Shown: piece after piece, positions 31,191 through 43,602 of the stretch
How the letters are laid out: every line of letters starts with the position of its first letter
How positions within the stretch are numbered: position 1 is the stretch's first letter
NCBI GenBank assembly: GCA_023362775.1
Contig: JALMGJ010000006.1
Location: 56,503,001 to 56,567,000, forward strand
From: Charina bottae
Lineage: Eukaryota; Chordata; Lepidosauria; Squamata; Charinaidae
Direction of reading: 5' to 3'
Length of the DNA stretch: 64,000 nt
Position numbers and translations under genes: made by a program
Notes under the pieces: generated by a model
Told to the model about the DNA's origin: nothing
The model's input: the letters and a program-made list of their open reading frames with translations, nothing else
The model's database searches: none

Positions 31191-31575
31191 TATCAACAGG
31201 TAGTCCTCAAGTTACAACAGCAATTGGAACTGGAATTTCCATTGCTAAGTGATGCGGTCATCACATGACCGCAATGCTTAGTGACAGCAATCCTGGCACT
31301 CCCCACTGCCATTGTTAACTGAATCCCACCAGTTGTTAGCTGAGGCCCCACCCCAATCCAAGCCATTCCTGGCTTGGTCCCTCCCAGCCCCAAGCCTTGG
31401 TTCTTCCAAGGTAAGGGACTGGCTCCCCTTCAACTCCCCCCAACCACCTATTCCTCCCCACCTCTGCCCTTTGGCTGCCCTGCACACTGCCTTGCAGGGT
31501 GGCAAGCAACCCCAGAACCACGCAGCAGTTATGGCCGTGTCACTTATGGCCATGTCACTTAAAGGGGCATGATTA
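31191..31575. repeat. Unclassified interspersed repeat
   Basis: caggtagtcctcaagttacaacagcaatt ... gcggtcatcacatgaccgcaatgcttagtgac near the start, and cagttatggccgtgtcacttatggccatgtcactt near the end. It looks like a dispersed squamate repeat. I cannot assign a family; terminal inverted repeats are not visible. Confidence 0.4.
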
Positions 31576-32560
31576 GAGGTTTCAGGCCTTCCTTTCCTTT
31601 TTGGGGAAATAAATCAAGCTCATCAAACAAAATCAAACTGTATTTAGAAAAGAAGAAAAGACAAAATATAATTCCCCTGAAAATTACAAAATAAAGTGCA
31701 ATGTTCCAGGCAGACCAAAGGATGGTGCTGGTCTGCTACAAATGAGTCAGATGGAAGATGATGCAGTTTAATACACAGGCTCTCTGAAGGTTATAATAAA
31801 AATTACCTCTTTCTGCTCAGCTTGAAAGATGGAATGGAAGATTGCAGTTACACACTCTATTTTCTTATTTGCATAGAGAACTAAGGTTATTAGGCTGGAT
31901 TTAGCAGCATACAGGAAAAAAAACAATGTAACATAAATTCTGGCTAGAACATAATTTTCTATTTCATGAATAGCTTTTATGAAGCAAGGACCCTTTGCTT
32001 CATTTTATTTGGATTTCATTTTTTCGTGGCAATTCCAAATTTATTCTGAAGCTTTGGTGAGATATTAGCCCTGTGCTTTTAAGACTCAGTCCCAGCTTCT
32101 TCCTCAGCTATGTCATCCTGTTCTGCCTCTGCTTTTTAAAGGATTCACATTTTTTACCCCCAAAATAGAAGGGGCATCTGCAGTGTCTCTCTGCGAGTAT
32201 GTGACAAAGAGCTATGATTCCTTGTGGACATGTAGATTCTAGGTCTGCAGCCTTTGTGAAGGAACCTTTATTGGGAATGTCTAAATTCTGCTGGCTGGCA
32301 AGGGATCTCTATTAATAACATTCATTTTAAAGAGATTCAGCAATGAAAATTTACAGTCAAAAATCAGAATCATAGAATGAAATCAATCAGCGGTTTCACT
32401 CACAAACATTCCATGCCAGAAATACAAGAAAAGTTGATTTAGCCTATCCAAGGAAATTATGCCTAGCTGTCAATGTTTGATCAAAGACAGGGGATATGAT
32501 GGATGTTTATGTGAATCTCTATCTCACAACAGCAGCTTACAACTCCACAACCTTGGAATC

Positions 32561-32630
32561 TAATAGAAGCAGAACCAGCAAGGTGGAAGGTACAATAATA
32601 GAAGCAGAACCAGCAAGGTGGAAGGTACAA
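32561..32630. repeat. Perfect 35-bp tandem duplication
   Basis: The 35-bp unit starting taatagaagcagaaccagca is present twice, head to tail, without differences. Confidence 0.95.
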
Positions 32631-33348
32631 GCAAGAGAGCCGCATACTATTTAATTAACACAAACAAGTTTCTATAGCCAAGACAAGCACATGTCTAATT
32701 TCTCCATCACAGCAGCACTCTCAGACATCTGCCATAAGGAGCCCTTTTCAATTGATTGTGCATCATTTACTCAAAGCTTTGTCAGGAGAGCAATAAACCC
32801 ACAGTGGCCTCTCCCCATTAATGTAGGGTCTGCCAGTTTTATTGTTTTTAGTAATAACACAAAGCTTCATAAAGATAGCATGCTGCTATTATTATTATAC
32901 TGAACTTTCCACTCAGGTACTGCATTCCTTATTCACAGGGATCGAGGGAAGTGAAATACGCTGCTATTATGGAAAGCACATGATACTTGCTTTACATACA
33001 AAAACCAGTAGATTTTTTTCCTGCTTTTACTTCCAAGCAAAACATCTCAGGCATAGCCAAAGAAAAAACCCTGCCCCATAAATCAAGCCCTTTAAGCAAT
33101 GAATGAATCATAAAACTAAATACAAGAAAAGTAGTACCCAAAAAATAAAAAGGGGAGGAGCTGTAATATTCCCTCTGACCCCAGTGCAATTGCAAATACA
33201 CATACATACACACATGCACACACAAACATCACCCCCGACCAATATGTCTTTCTTTGTAAACTCCATGTAGAAAATATGAATTTCATCTTAAATATGAATT
33301 TCATTTTAAAAGGCTTTCACTATTAGGAATCACTTGGGTAGATTTATC

Positions 33349-33349
<1 letters not shown>

Positions 33350-33391
<42 letters not shown>
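33350..33391. repeat. (AAGC)n microsatellite
   Basis: About ten perfect AAGC units. Confidence 0.97.
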
Positions 33392-33670
33392 AACACACTC
33401 TACCTGATTTTATTTGTATTAGTACTACCTCGTTTTGACATGCAAAACTATCTGGTTGAAATAGCAGTCTTTCTCACCCATGTTCTTCCATCAAAAAGAA
33501 AAGCACACATTAAGTGCTCCTTGAGCATGTGTATAGGAAAAAATTAAAAAACAAAATTGAAGTTTGGTTATGAGCCCTGAATGAAATAAAATCCTCTGCC
33601 AGTCAGATGAAAACCTGTTTATAGAATCTCCTTGCTTTCAAAAATGGCTGTTATAATTTTAGAAAATGAT

Positions 33671-33671
<1 letters not shown>

Positions 33672-33728
<57 letters not shown>
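33672..33728. repeat. (GT)n(GA)n microsatellite
   Basis: Seven GT then about 22 GA units with one interruption. Confidence 0.95.
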
Positions 33729-36700
33729 TGATGGGCAAACCTTCAGAGGGTTTTGTAATTTCGTTTGGATAAGGAGCTATAGCTTAAATGCATTCCTGAA
33801 ATGCACTCAGGCTTTTGATGGATGCCCTCTTGTGACCCCTCCCTTCTCATCCTCTGATTGCTCATGCAGCCTCTTAATTTTTTAAAAATCTTATGGAATC
33901 TCTCACTGGCAGTCTATGCTGTAATTTCTCTCTTTTTCTTTCTGTTTTTCTTTCTGCCTCCTTCTCTTTTCTTTTTTCTCTGTTCATCCCAAGTCAATCG
34001 CCAGGCATTAGCCGAAGAACAATTCAGACATTTGCAAGATATGGGCAACATTCCAAGATAACATCTGCAGATTGTCCCCCTTACTCCAGATTAGATATCA
34101 TAAAATCTTGTGATATTTCAGCTTTCTCACTGGAATTATCTCACACAAAAGGATGGACATTTCTGTATTTTAACATGGACCAAGAAGAAGCCGAAGATCA
34201 GAGCAATCACGGAACACAGCTGCAAAAAGTAAAATCTTGTTGCCTTCCCCAGTTTAGCCAACATTGTTGGCTACAACTTCCTGAATTCCTAGCCAACATA
34301 ATCACTGGAGGACATCTTTAACCACCTGATTGGGGGAGACTGACTTAGTGGTTAGAAAGTCCAGGGCAATTTATTCAATTTATTCAAACCAAAAGTGCTT
34401 GAATTACATCCATGCTAATTAGATAACTCTGTACTGTTCAGCTGTTTTGACTTTCTCCTCTTTTTCCTATCCTTCCTCTCTACTAAAGAACTGTACTCTT
34501 GTTCTAGTGAATACATCAACACCAACACCACAAATATAAAGAATATCAACAATTTTCTTAATTATCTGTATCTATGGAGTAGATGGAGCACAACTAGTGC
34601 TAGATTTCTGATATTGCTTTAGAAACGTGGCTTAAGAATATCCCCAGCATTCATCTATCACGTCTCCTTTTTGAAGGGAAATACACATTTTAGGCAGCGG
34701 CCTAGTTGTAATAAGCTTGGAATAGGTTTTTACTTATTTATTAGTATTCAGAACTCAATTGTGTTTGCCACCATTCCACATTAGACACCTATGTTTCCAA
34801 CAATGTACAGCTTCCATACTTACTTGGGAAGCAAGTAAGGCACATCCCCATTTTGCTTTTTGCCTGCTTTTTACCTCCTTGACTTTTCCCATTTCAGTCT
34901 TTTTAAGCCCTTTTCTGGTTTAGGTGGAAAGAAAGTAAATAGATGAAAAAGTTTGCAAGAAAGAGTAAGGGTTCCCCAGGGACATAATTATTATTTTACA
35001 GTTGTTCATTGTTTTATAGTTTGGTTGTTTTGCATTTTCTGTGCTATCTTTGCATTATTGCAGCAATGAATATTTAAGACTCATACAGTGTTTGGAGATA
35101 CTTAGTGAGGGACAACACTATACCTCTGATTCTTTTTTGGTCAAGAGTTTCATAGTTTGATCAGTGAGGCAAGTGTCTGGGGATGGGTCACACAATAAAC
35201 CAAGAGCTGTTTTCCAGTACCAAGTGATACTGCTTCTCCCAAAAGATGAATCAGATGAATTAGTATCCACTGGTACTCATAATCCAGCTTGATGAGACCA
35301 TGCATAACAAATACCATCCTTGCTGTGATCAGTAAGAGCTTGATGGTTTTAAAAAATTAATTTGTGGCAATCAAAATACCTGGACGTGCATTAAGAAAGC
35401 ATATGGTAGGGAATAGTTAACCAAGTCAAGCTGCTAGGAAAAGGAAATAAAATTTAAGATGAATGTAAGGATCATGGTAATAGAGATTAAAGACCTTCTC
35501 CCTGATGCCATTAGTGGACTGCTAGGAAGCACTGAATGGAGCAGAGCTTAATGCAGCGAGGCAATAAGCGCACAGAAAGGAATATTATCAACAATAGCAT
35601 TGATGAGCACACTAGAGAGATATAGGCTATTGATCTTAAGCACATAGCCCACCCAAGCATAAAGAATTACACTCTTAGACAAACATAGGTTCAAAGTAAG
35701 TACAAAGCAGTTCTTACTGTTTATTTGGTCCAATTACATGAAGGATTCTTGTTCTTCTTTCTGTCCCTAAACTGAAACTCTTGGCCCTCATTGCTGCCAA
35801 GAGCTGCATGGAGAAAGGGGGAAAAACCTCCTGGCTTGAGGCCTAGCCATGGCCTCTTGATGGAAGGACCAGCAGCCGCATGGTCCTTCTCCTCTGGTGG
35901 AAGGAGTTAGAAGAGAGAGAGAGAGAGAGAAAGAGGAAGTGGGAGGAGCAACAAACAGCTTCCTCCTGAAGCACATAGAGAATCATCCTAGAGTGCTCAT
36001 CTACATGCTAATGAGGCATGCTGATTTGCTGGGACCTCCAACAGTCCCTTATGGTGGACACTCTGGGGAAAGGTTGCTACTTGGGATTCTGTAGTTTGGT
36101 AAAGGTAAACTTTACTAGGGGAGAAGTGAAGAGACAAGTTGGGGTGACCTTTCATATGAAAGAAGAATGATGTGAATGTAGTATAACACTAGCAGCTGAT
36201 GGAATATATAACAGCTAATGTTGCTAGTTAGGGGCTAGGGGACACTTAAGGCTTGGGAGAGCACTGAACGTAAGGTAACAATTTGGTTCAAAAGTGTCCC
36301 TTCAGTCTCTGCAGATGACAGCAATTAGCTAGCTATGAATAATCTCAGATATTAAGCAGGTTGGCCCTAGTTAAGTACTTGGTTGGGGGATTACCTAGGA
36401 ATTCCAGGACTGTTGCTTACACTGAGTAATTGAAAACAAACATTCTGAAAGAAGTCAACGATAAAATACTTTGATTCAAAGCATCCTTACTTACTCTGTC
36501 CATAGCTGGCCATAATGATGCCAGGATGGTGAAATGTGATGTGATGTCAAGAAACAAGCCCTGCCCTTTTGTACTACTGTAGTATGTAAGAAGCACATTT
36601 CATCACTTATCTCCTTGTCCCTCTTAGATGCCTATGCTCCAAGAGGAAATGCTATTTCAATATGAGCTGAGAGTTCACAATGATCTGGTACAGAGAACAT

Positions 36701-38217
36701 CTCAGCTAAATCTTCATGCCTGTTTCATCAGCCATCAAATGGGAAAGGAAGGCAGGAAGCAACTCGTGGTCCATCTGGGTCAGTTTTGCATTGGCAGCAG
36801 CTCTCCTGGCTTTCATCCCTTTTTGATTCCTACCAGGCAAAATCCAGGACTGAACTTGGGAGCTTCTGCATGCAAACTTTTACCTCCATGCTTTTACAGG
36901 ATGAGTTACAGTTACTTACCCATAGTAGTATTGATATCTAGCATGTAATTGCCATATCCTTTAATAAAATATGACTTGAAGTTTGTGTGTCTTTTTATTT
37001 TTGCCTACACATGCATTCACATACATATATTTGCATCAAGCCATATTAAGTTAGGTACCTTACGTAGCAAAAGCTTTACATTTCTGAGAGAGATTGTCTT
37101 TGAACGTCTGAAAAATGACCAATCAATTGTTTCATTGAAGGAGCAATTTGCCAAGTCAGAATAATGAATGAGCACTTCCACTGGGCATTCCTAGTGGAGA
37201 CATTATGCCAACTGATTACTCAACATGTGCAATTTATACAAAGTCAATCACTAAGTCTGCCATATGTTTTACACGATTTGTTATGATATCTGCCCATTTT
37301 TAATCCATCAGCAGAAAAGTCTGAGGTATTACATTTCTGTTTTGTCTGCAGAGTCAGTGTTGTCTGCGGTATTACACTATCTACAATATTGAATAAAACT
37401 TAGAAACTGAAGCTTTCAGAAATACCAATAAAGATTGACATTTAACTTCTTAAAACTTAAAATTTATTCTTCCAAAAATACATTTGGAGACAGGATGGAT
37501 ACTTGATATAAAATATATCATATTCTTAATCATAATAATCATACTCACAGGATTGAAACCAGATGTAATTGTAGCTAGAGTAGGACCATTGAAAATAATT
37601 AAATTTGATCTGACTAATTTATGTCCCATTGATTTCAGTGGACTTACTGTAACGATAACTAAAATTGGGTGCAAAGAAACCAAATAAATTAGTGGATTAT
37701 GTGACATCTTCCTGTTCTGTGTCATAGATACAGAATACATATAGCCACAAAATCCATTATTATTGTTATCCATATTCTTACAATTATATATCATTAGTCA
37801 CATTTATTATATAGAAACATTTGCTTTGTTTTCTTAAGCTATGGCTCTCAGCAATAGAACCCTGGTGTTCTCTAGTGTATTTAGAGTTTAATTTTGATAA
37901 AGACATTAGGATTAGCAAACTGGTTGTGACTGCATCTGGAGCACTTTGAGTTGGAAAGGGTTGCACCAGGAGGTGGTATTTTTCAGAGGACAAAAGCATT
38001 AGTAAATTCTTGATTTAAAGGACTAATGGGGGAAAGAGGTTCCATTAAAACAGAATGTCCATTAAAAACAAAAGGGTTTTTATATATGCCTATTTTCTAT
38101 ATTTTATGCATTTTAAGCATGAATATATTATACTGATGTAAAATAGCAAATGGGATTTTATGCATGCACTGATGTATATAGCATATGGACACGTAGGAAA
38201 TTAATCAAAACAGGTAT

Positions 38218-38262
38218 TTGTTTGTTTGTTTGTAAAATTTATATCACCGCCCATCTCCCTCT
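38218..38262 (-). mobile_element. L2-type LINE tail scrap
   Basis: tttgtttgtttgtttgtaaaatttatatcaccgcccatctcc resembles the antisense L2 tails at 236-318 and 52761-52805. Confidence 0.45.
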
Positions 38263-38838
38263 GCTGGTATGCCCAAAATTTCTGCAATAAAAATTGAAAA
38301 TTCATCTTTGGAATTAAACCAGAAGTTTTCAAGCTGAAAACAAATTCTGAATCTATGTGAGGATTTAAAGCAACAACTAATCTTTGTGTAAGTTACATGT
38401 AGGATTGTCACATGACACATTTCATCCACTGTATCTGAAGTCTGCTAAGCTGAAATGAATATGAGTCTTGACTGATGCCATTGTGAACATTTGACTGAAC
38501 AGTCTGCTCCAGAATGATTAGACAAAATAAAAATTAAGGAAATAGTCGGAAAGAAATAGTGCCATAGATGCAACATTTAGAATTCTTAAGCTGCTATACA
38601 TAAATGAAGGTGATCATGGGTCTTTTTCTTTTTGCACAGGGCAGTCCTCCATTGAATATATCTTAGTTCTCCATCTGAAGAACGTCTAGTTAATATCCTA
38701 TTTCAAGATCATCAAAAGAAGAGAGAGGGAAAGCAAAAACCTTGAAGTGGTTTGCAATGTGTCTATTGGAGAAAGATGCATTGCAGTCTGTGTATTATTG
38801 CTGCCAAGTCTAATAGACTGTGGCAGGTTAAAAATTAG

Positions 38839-38905
38839 ATAATCAATCAATCAATCAATCAATCAGTCAGTCAATCAATCAATCAATCAATCAGTCAATC
38901 AATAA
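38839..38905. repeat. (AATC)n microsatellite
   Basis: About 16 AATC units with AGTC variants. Confidence 0.95.
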
Positions 38906-41900
38906 AAGGCAAGATGTATGGCTAGGTTGCTTCAACACATTAAACCCTAAACCCAGGGTAACAAAATAGAAATCACTTCGTTCATGTAACACACTCTGCC
39001 AAGGAAACCATAGGTCACAACATGATGGCCTAATTCACATGACATACTATGACAATGTGAATAGACTAGTAGACATATTGAAATGCAAACTACTGAACTC
39101 CATTATAGCCTAGCTAAATTTATGTCTGTAAGTTACATACCAATGCCATCCACTGTGAATGTTCTTGCATTTCTATTTGTTAATACTTTTTAGAAAAATA
39201 GACTGAGTATACTAGTACTCAACTTAACTGGGTTTGGATAAATCAGCATGTGCCTAATTGAAACTCAAACAATTGGGCAACTGAAAAATCACAGACATTT
39301 TTTAAGCTAGTCTTCTTTATCTGGTAGCTTTGCCTAACACTGGAGAAGCATTGCTAGAGCTAGTATTTTCACATTTTATCCCATTATTTTCCTCACCCAT
39401 TATTTCACACAGTTGGAGACTCTGCAGATGGTAAAGATCAGCATTCTCCCTGCAGAGACAGAGAAGCAGGATCAAATGTATAGATAGATGGGGAATCCCA
39501 GAAGCCAGATTCAAGCACAATTGTTTCAATGTCCTCCTCCTAATGTAAAAGTGGCCTGGGTCATACTTGCTGAAAAAGGCAGGAAAGACTTTATTGCTAC
39601 TCCCACTAAAGGTAATGACAAAACCCTTCGTGCTTACAGCAACCCTAATCAACTATCAGAAAGGACTCTAATTTTGTGGGAGTGATGCATTATCTATTCC
39701 TTGCACGTCCCCTTTTTACTTAATTAAACCTGAATAGAGAGTGGCTCAGTCTTTAGCTGTAATTATATATTGTTTTCATTATATATTTCTTGATACTTTG
39801 ATTCTGTCAGCAGCTGAGGCCAAAAAAATCACAATGATGTAACAAGGAAGAATGTGCTCCAAAACCACATGCATGCACCTGTACCATCGCTTTAGCTTAA
39901 TTTTATATCCGTAATTGGGGAAAAAAATTACTACTTAAGTAAACAATAACAAAAGCGAAATTTCAGGATTCATTTGCTTGATATGTTACATTTATACCAA
40001 AAAAAATGGAAAAGCAAGCTACTTCTGTCTTTCGCTCTCTTTTCATTCCCACTTTAATGCAGAAGGGTGGGCAGTGTGGTCTAGCTTAGGTTGCAGACAT
40101 CTTTTTCTGTCATTCAGAGGCCCCTTGGACTATGACTGTTGAAACAGCAGGCAGCACAGTTTCCCACATGAGGTGGGAAACACATGAAAACTATGTAAAC
40201 CCTACACCCAGTTCCATTCTAATGTCTGATGTGACCCATGTATGGTCCTTAGCCCCACCTCATCCCAAATTTTCAGTGTAGCCCATAGCTACCTAAAATT
40301 TGCCCAACCCTTTCAAAATAATTTCAAGGTAGTTTTGTTTGGGTATTATGCAAATTTCTCACCTAACTATGCCTTCCAGGGAGAATGGATACTGGAGCAA
40401 TTTTGCATTAGTCTGAATATAAGTATGGAGTGAAATAACTATTTTTCTCTTTGTCAATTTCCATCCATTTAATATAGTGCCTATGGCTCTATTACATAAA
40501 GGCTGATAGGAACACTTGTTTAGATAAGATTAATTCATTGCTTCATGAGTCCATCAGCTTTGTATGACAGAATTCTCTAAGCATATAGTGACAGCCAAAG
40601 TAGAAAATTTTAAACATGCTTTGATCCTGACCTATGGGATGTCAGAAGCCTTGATTCCATACTTGTTCACTCTGTCTTGTTGTTAAACAATCTAAAGTTT
40701 TATTTTAAAACCTTTTCAAATGACATTTTTTAAAAAGACAATGTTAACATCATCAGAGCATAACCCTAATGTAACACAATGGAAGAGTTAAACATTCTCT
40801 GTAAGGAAGAAAACAATAACAGCAAACTGCTATGTAAATGAGGGTAGGGGGTGGGGATAATTTCCCCATCTCTGTATGGAGTGAAGGAACAAAATTACTC
40901 ATTAATGACCATAATAAAGTACCATTATAACAGATGCTAATATACTTCATATACTCATTATGGCAAGACACCTAGTGATTAAGCCTGCATATCGCTTTTG
41001 TGATGCAAAACCAGCAGCAGCCTCAAGGTACGATGAAGGTACTCAAAGGCAATAAAAATAAGTGTGCCTTTTAACCAATGTACTCTCCAATACGCATCAA
41101 ACTTTCCGAGGAAGCAGAAACAACTGCCACTTCATTGGCTATGCAAAAAATAAGCAATCAGAAGCACCCCTTTACTTATATTTTATCCTGCTGTTTCTTT
41201 GTACAATACCATAAAGCTAATAGCGAACGAACTATGCTACTGCTAATATGCCTTGGAATGCATGGGGAGGATTATGCTCAGCTGGATTGGCAAGATTGCC
41301 AGCCTACCCCCTGGGACAGCGCTGGAGGGACATTTAGAGTCGAAGTGCACATACAGTTATTTTAATATAATGTTTAAAAAATGGGAATAGAATGAACCAC
41401 TGATATGGCAGTCCTGAAGAGGAATGTAACAGTGGTGACTTAGCTAGACAAAGAGATCCTAAAGCTTACGATTCTTTTTTCCAGCCAATTATTTCAGGTA
41501 CCATACCAAGCCAATCCGCTTTGGAAAGACGTTTGTTATTCAAGCCTTCAAGAACTATATCATGGCACACTGCAAGTGGGAAATTTCATACTTGTATGTT
41601 CCTGTGCGTGTAAACGTTGGGTGGGAAAACCAGGATGTCAGAGAGATAGGCAGTTCAGTATATATTATGGTCAGGCTTATCCCTCGACTGCCTTGCACTT
41701 GGCGAAAGCTTTTCATCCATTTGGCTTGGCTAGGCTCAGCTGGTAAAGAATCTTTATTGTGTATCAGGAATGAAGCCACTTCAAACAGTTGATTTCCTTC
41801 TGACAGTTAAGGCTGCTGATCACCTTCTGTATCCTCTTTCAACTTGGTGCCTTTTCCTCCCATCTTTTTTGCTGGCTTAACATAAACCCCATTTTGTGCC

Positions 41901-42954
41901 CCTCATGGGCTTTGCCAGGTGGCAATTGGTTACTTATATTTTCAGCGTTCCTATCCTGGGACCCTTTTGCTCCCAATGTTTTTCCCATAGTTTACATGAC
42001 ATACTACTTTTCTATAGGCAGAACAATTGGAAGTAAGAGGCACATCAAATTCTATAAATACCAGATATCTCCATTCTGAAAGAATGCATAAAATGAACCT
42101 TCAATATACAGTATACAATATCTCTTTTCTGAAAGGATATGTTTCCAGAAATATTCTAATATATACTTTTCTAAATATATAATTGTCCTTAGGTACCATT
42201 TGGGAAATAGAAAAACATGTGATCCTGATTGTTGTGGGATTCCTGCATATATAAACATGGTAAAAGGATGAAAAAGCTGCTGAACGACCTTATTTCAGTT
42301 TGTTCAGCAAGTTATCTTAATCATTTCAGCTCTGTATCATTATAGAGATGAAGTAAAGAATAATATCCTTAAGAATCTCATTAAAACAACAAAGAAGGAG
42401 CTTATCATTAAAAAGTTCAAGTTCCTGGGTTTTGCTAGCTTAACTTTCTGATGGGCACTTTTGGATGGACCAAAGAGCATGTTCAAACTGATGCAGATAG
42501 TATTTCAAATAACTTGTCCCAAAATGTTTATAATTTTAAGGATAAATATCAATATTTAAAACTGCATTAAAAAAACAACAGAGCACTAACATAATTGGTA
42601 CAAAACAGATCTGAATACTTAACAGCCACAATCATTCTTTTCTACATGAAGTTTTCAGGTCATTTTTAAGGACAACCCATACAGAACATATCAAAATGAT
42701 CTAATTAAGAACATATTCTGTGGAATTAAGGACAGACAGAAGTATAACATAGTAAAAACCAGCCTTTTCCAATCATAAAGATCTATTCGATTGTAAGTTC
42801 AATAATTCTCAGTACTGTCTGAGAATTACATGGTTTCTGGTTGAGTCTGGTAGATTGGCTGATCTGATTTGGAATGATTGGTTGATCTAAGAATAAGAAT
42901 GATCAATATGAGGAGAAAAGGGTAAAAAGATAAAGATACCACTTAGATGATCTG

Positions 42955-43029
42955 AACTCCTGCTGACTTCATGACATGTAGTTTTCTTGGCAGCAGTATA
43001 GAAGTGGTTTGCCATTGTCTTTTTCCAGA

Positions 43030-43104
<75 letters not shown>

Positions 43105-43200
43105 TTCCTCCTCCTCGTCCTCCTCCTTTTTACTTCCCAGTCTGGTCTACTGCCCTGGGATTTTTGAGCCTGCGTAGCTTTTTTAGGATCAGCCACCGTT
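42955..43200 (+). mobile_element. SINE- or LINE-tail-like fragment interrupted by microsatellite
   Basis: tagttttcttggcagcagtatagaagtggtttgccattgtcttt resembles the tggcaa-gtggtttgccatt block found in BovB- and tRNA-related repeats. It is followed by (ATT)n and (TCC)n and then cagtctggtctactgccctgggat. Family uncertain. Confidence 0.4.
43030..43127. repeat. (ATT)n and (TCC)n microsatellites
   Basis: About 70 bp of ATT with one interruption, then a short TCC-rich run. Confidence 0.95.
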
Positions 43201-43260
43201 GGACTTAACATGGCAATATTCTTTAAAATATTTAAAATATTCTTTAAATATTCTTTAAAA

Positions 43261-43590
43261 GGGGCATGGTGGCTCAGCGGGTAAGACGCCTGGCTTGTCA
43301 ATTGGAAGATTGCAAGTTCGGATGTTCGAATACCTAGCCCTATGTGCGGAGTGAGCTCCCGCACTAGCTCCAGCACTTGCCAACCTAGCAATTTGAAAGC
43401 ATGCAAATGCAAGTAGATGAATAGGTACCACTATGGTGGGTAGGTAACAGCGTTCTGCGTGCATCATGCCAGCCACATGACTGCAGAAGTGTCTTTGGAC
43501 AACACTGGCTCTTCGGCTAACAAACGGAGATGAGCACCGACCCCTAGAGTTGGACACGACTGCACAAATGTGCGGGGGGAACCTTTACCT
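43261..43590 (+). mobile_element. Sauria-type tRNA SINE, full length
   Basis: ggggcatggtggctcagcgg head, ggatgttcgaatacc B box, and the gtcttt/cggacaac block. It ends in gttggacacgactgcacaaatgtgcggggggaacctttacct. Exact target duplication tattctttaaaa at 43249-43260 and 43591-43602. Confidence 0.95.
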
Positions 43591-43602
43591 TATTCTTTAA
43601 AA

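Larger units (their letters stand above)
31576..42949. other. TMEM117 intron sequence, mostly unannotated
   Basis: About 11.4 kb with no exon recognised. Visible are several microsatellites (listed), a 35-bp tandem duplication at 32561-32630 and an L2-tail scrap at 38218-38262. The many short reading frames have no recognisable content. Confidence 0.55.

Noticed and set aside
33893..34321. 142-codon ORF on the plus strand
   Set aside because: No recognisable domain, no splice or start context, low-complexity Ser/Leu start in pyrimidine-rich DNA.
36628..36948. 106-codon ORF on the plus strand
   Set aside because: No recognisable content and no codon-use signal; the expected number of such frames in 64 kb of AT-rich DNA is not small.
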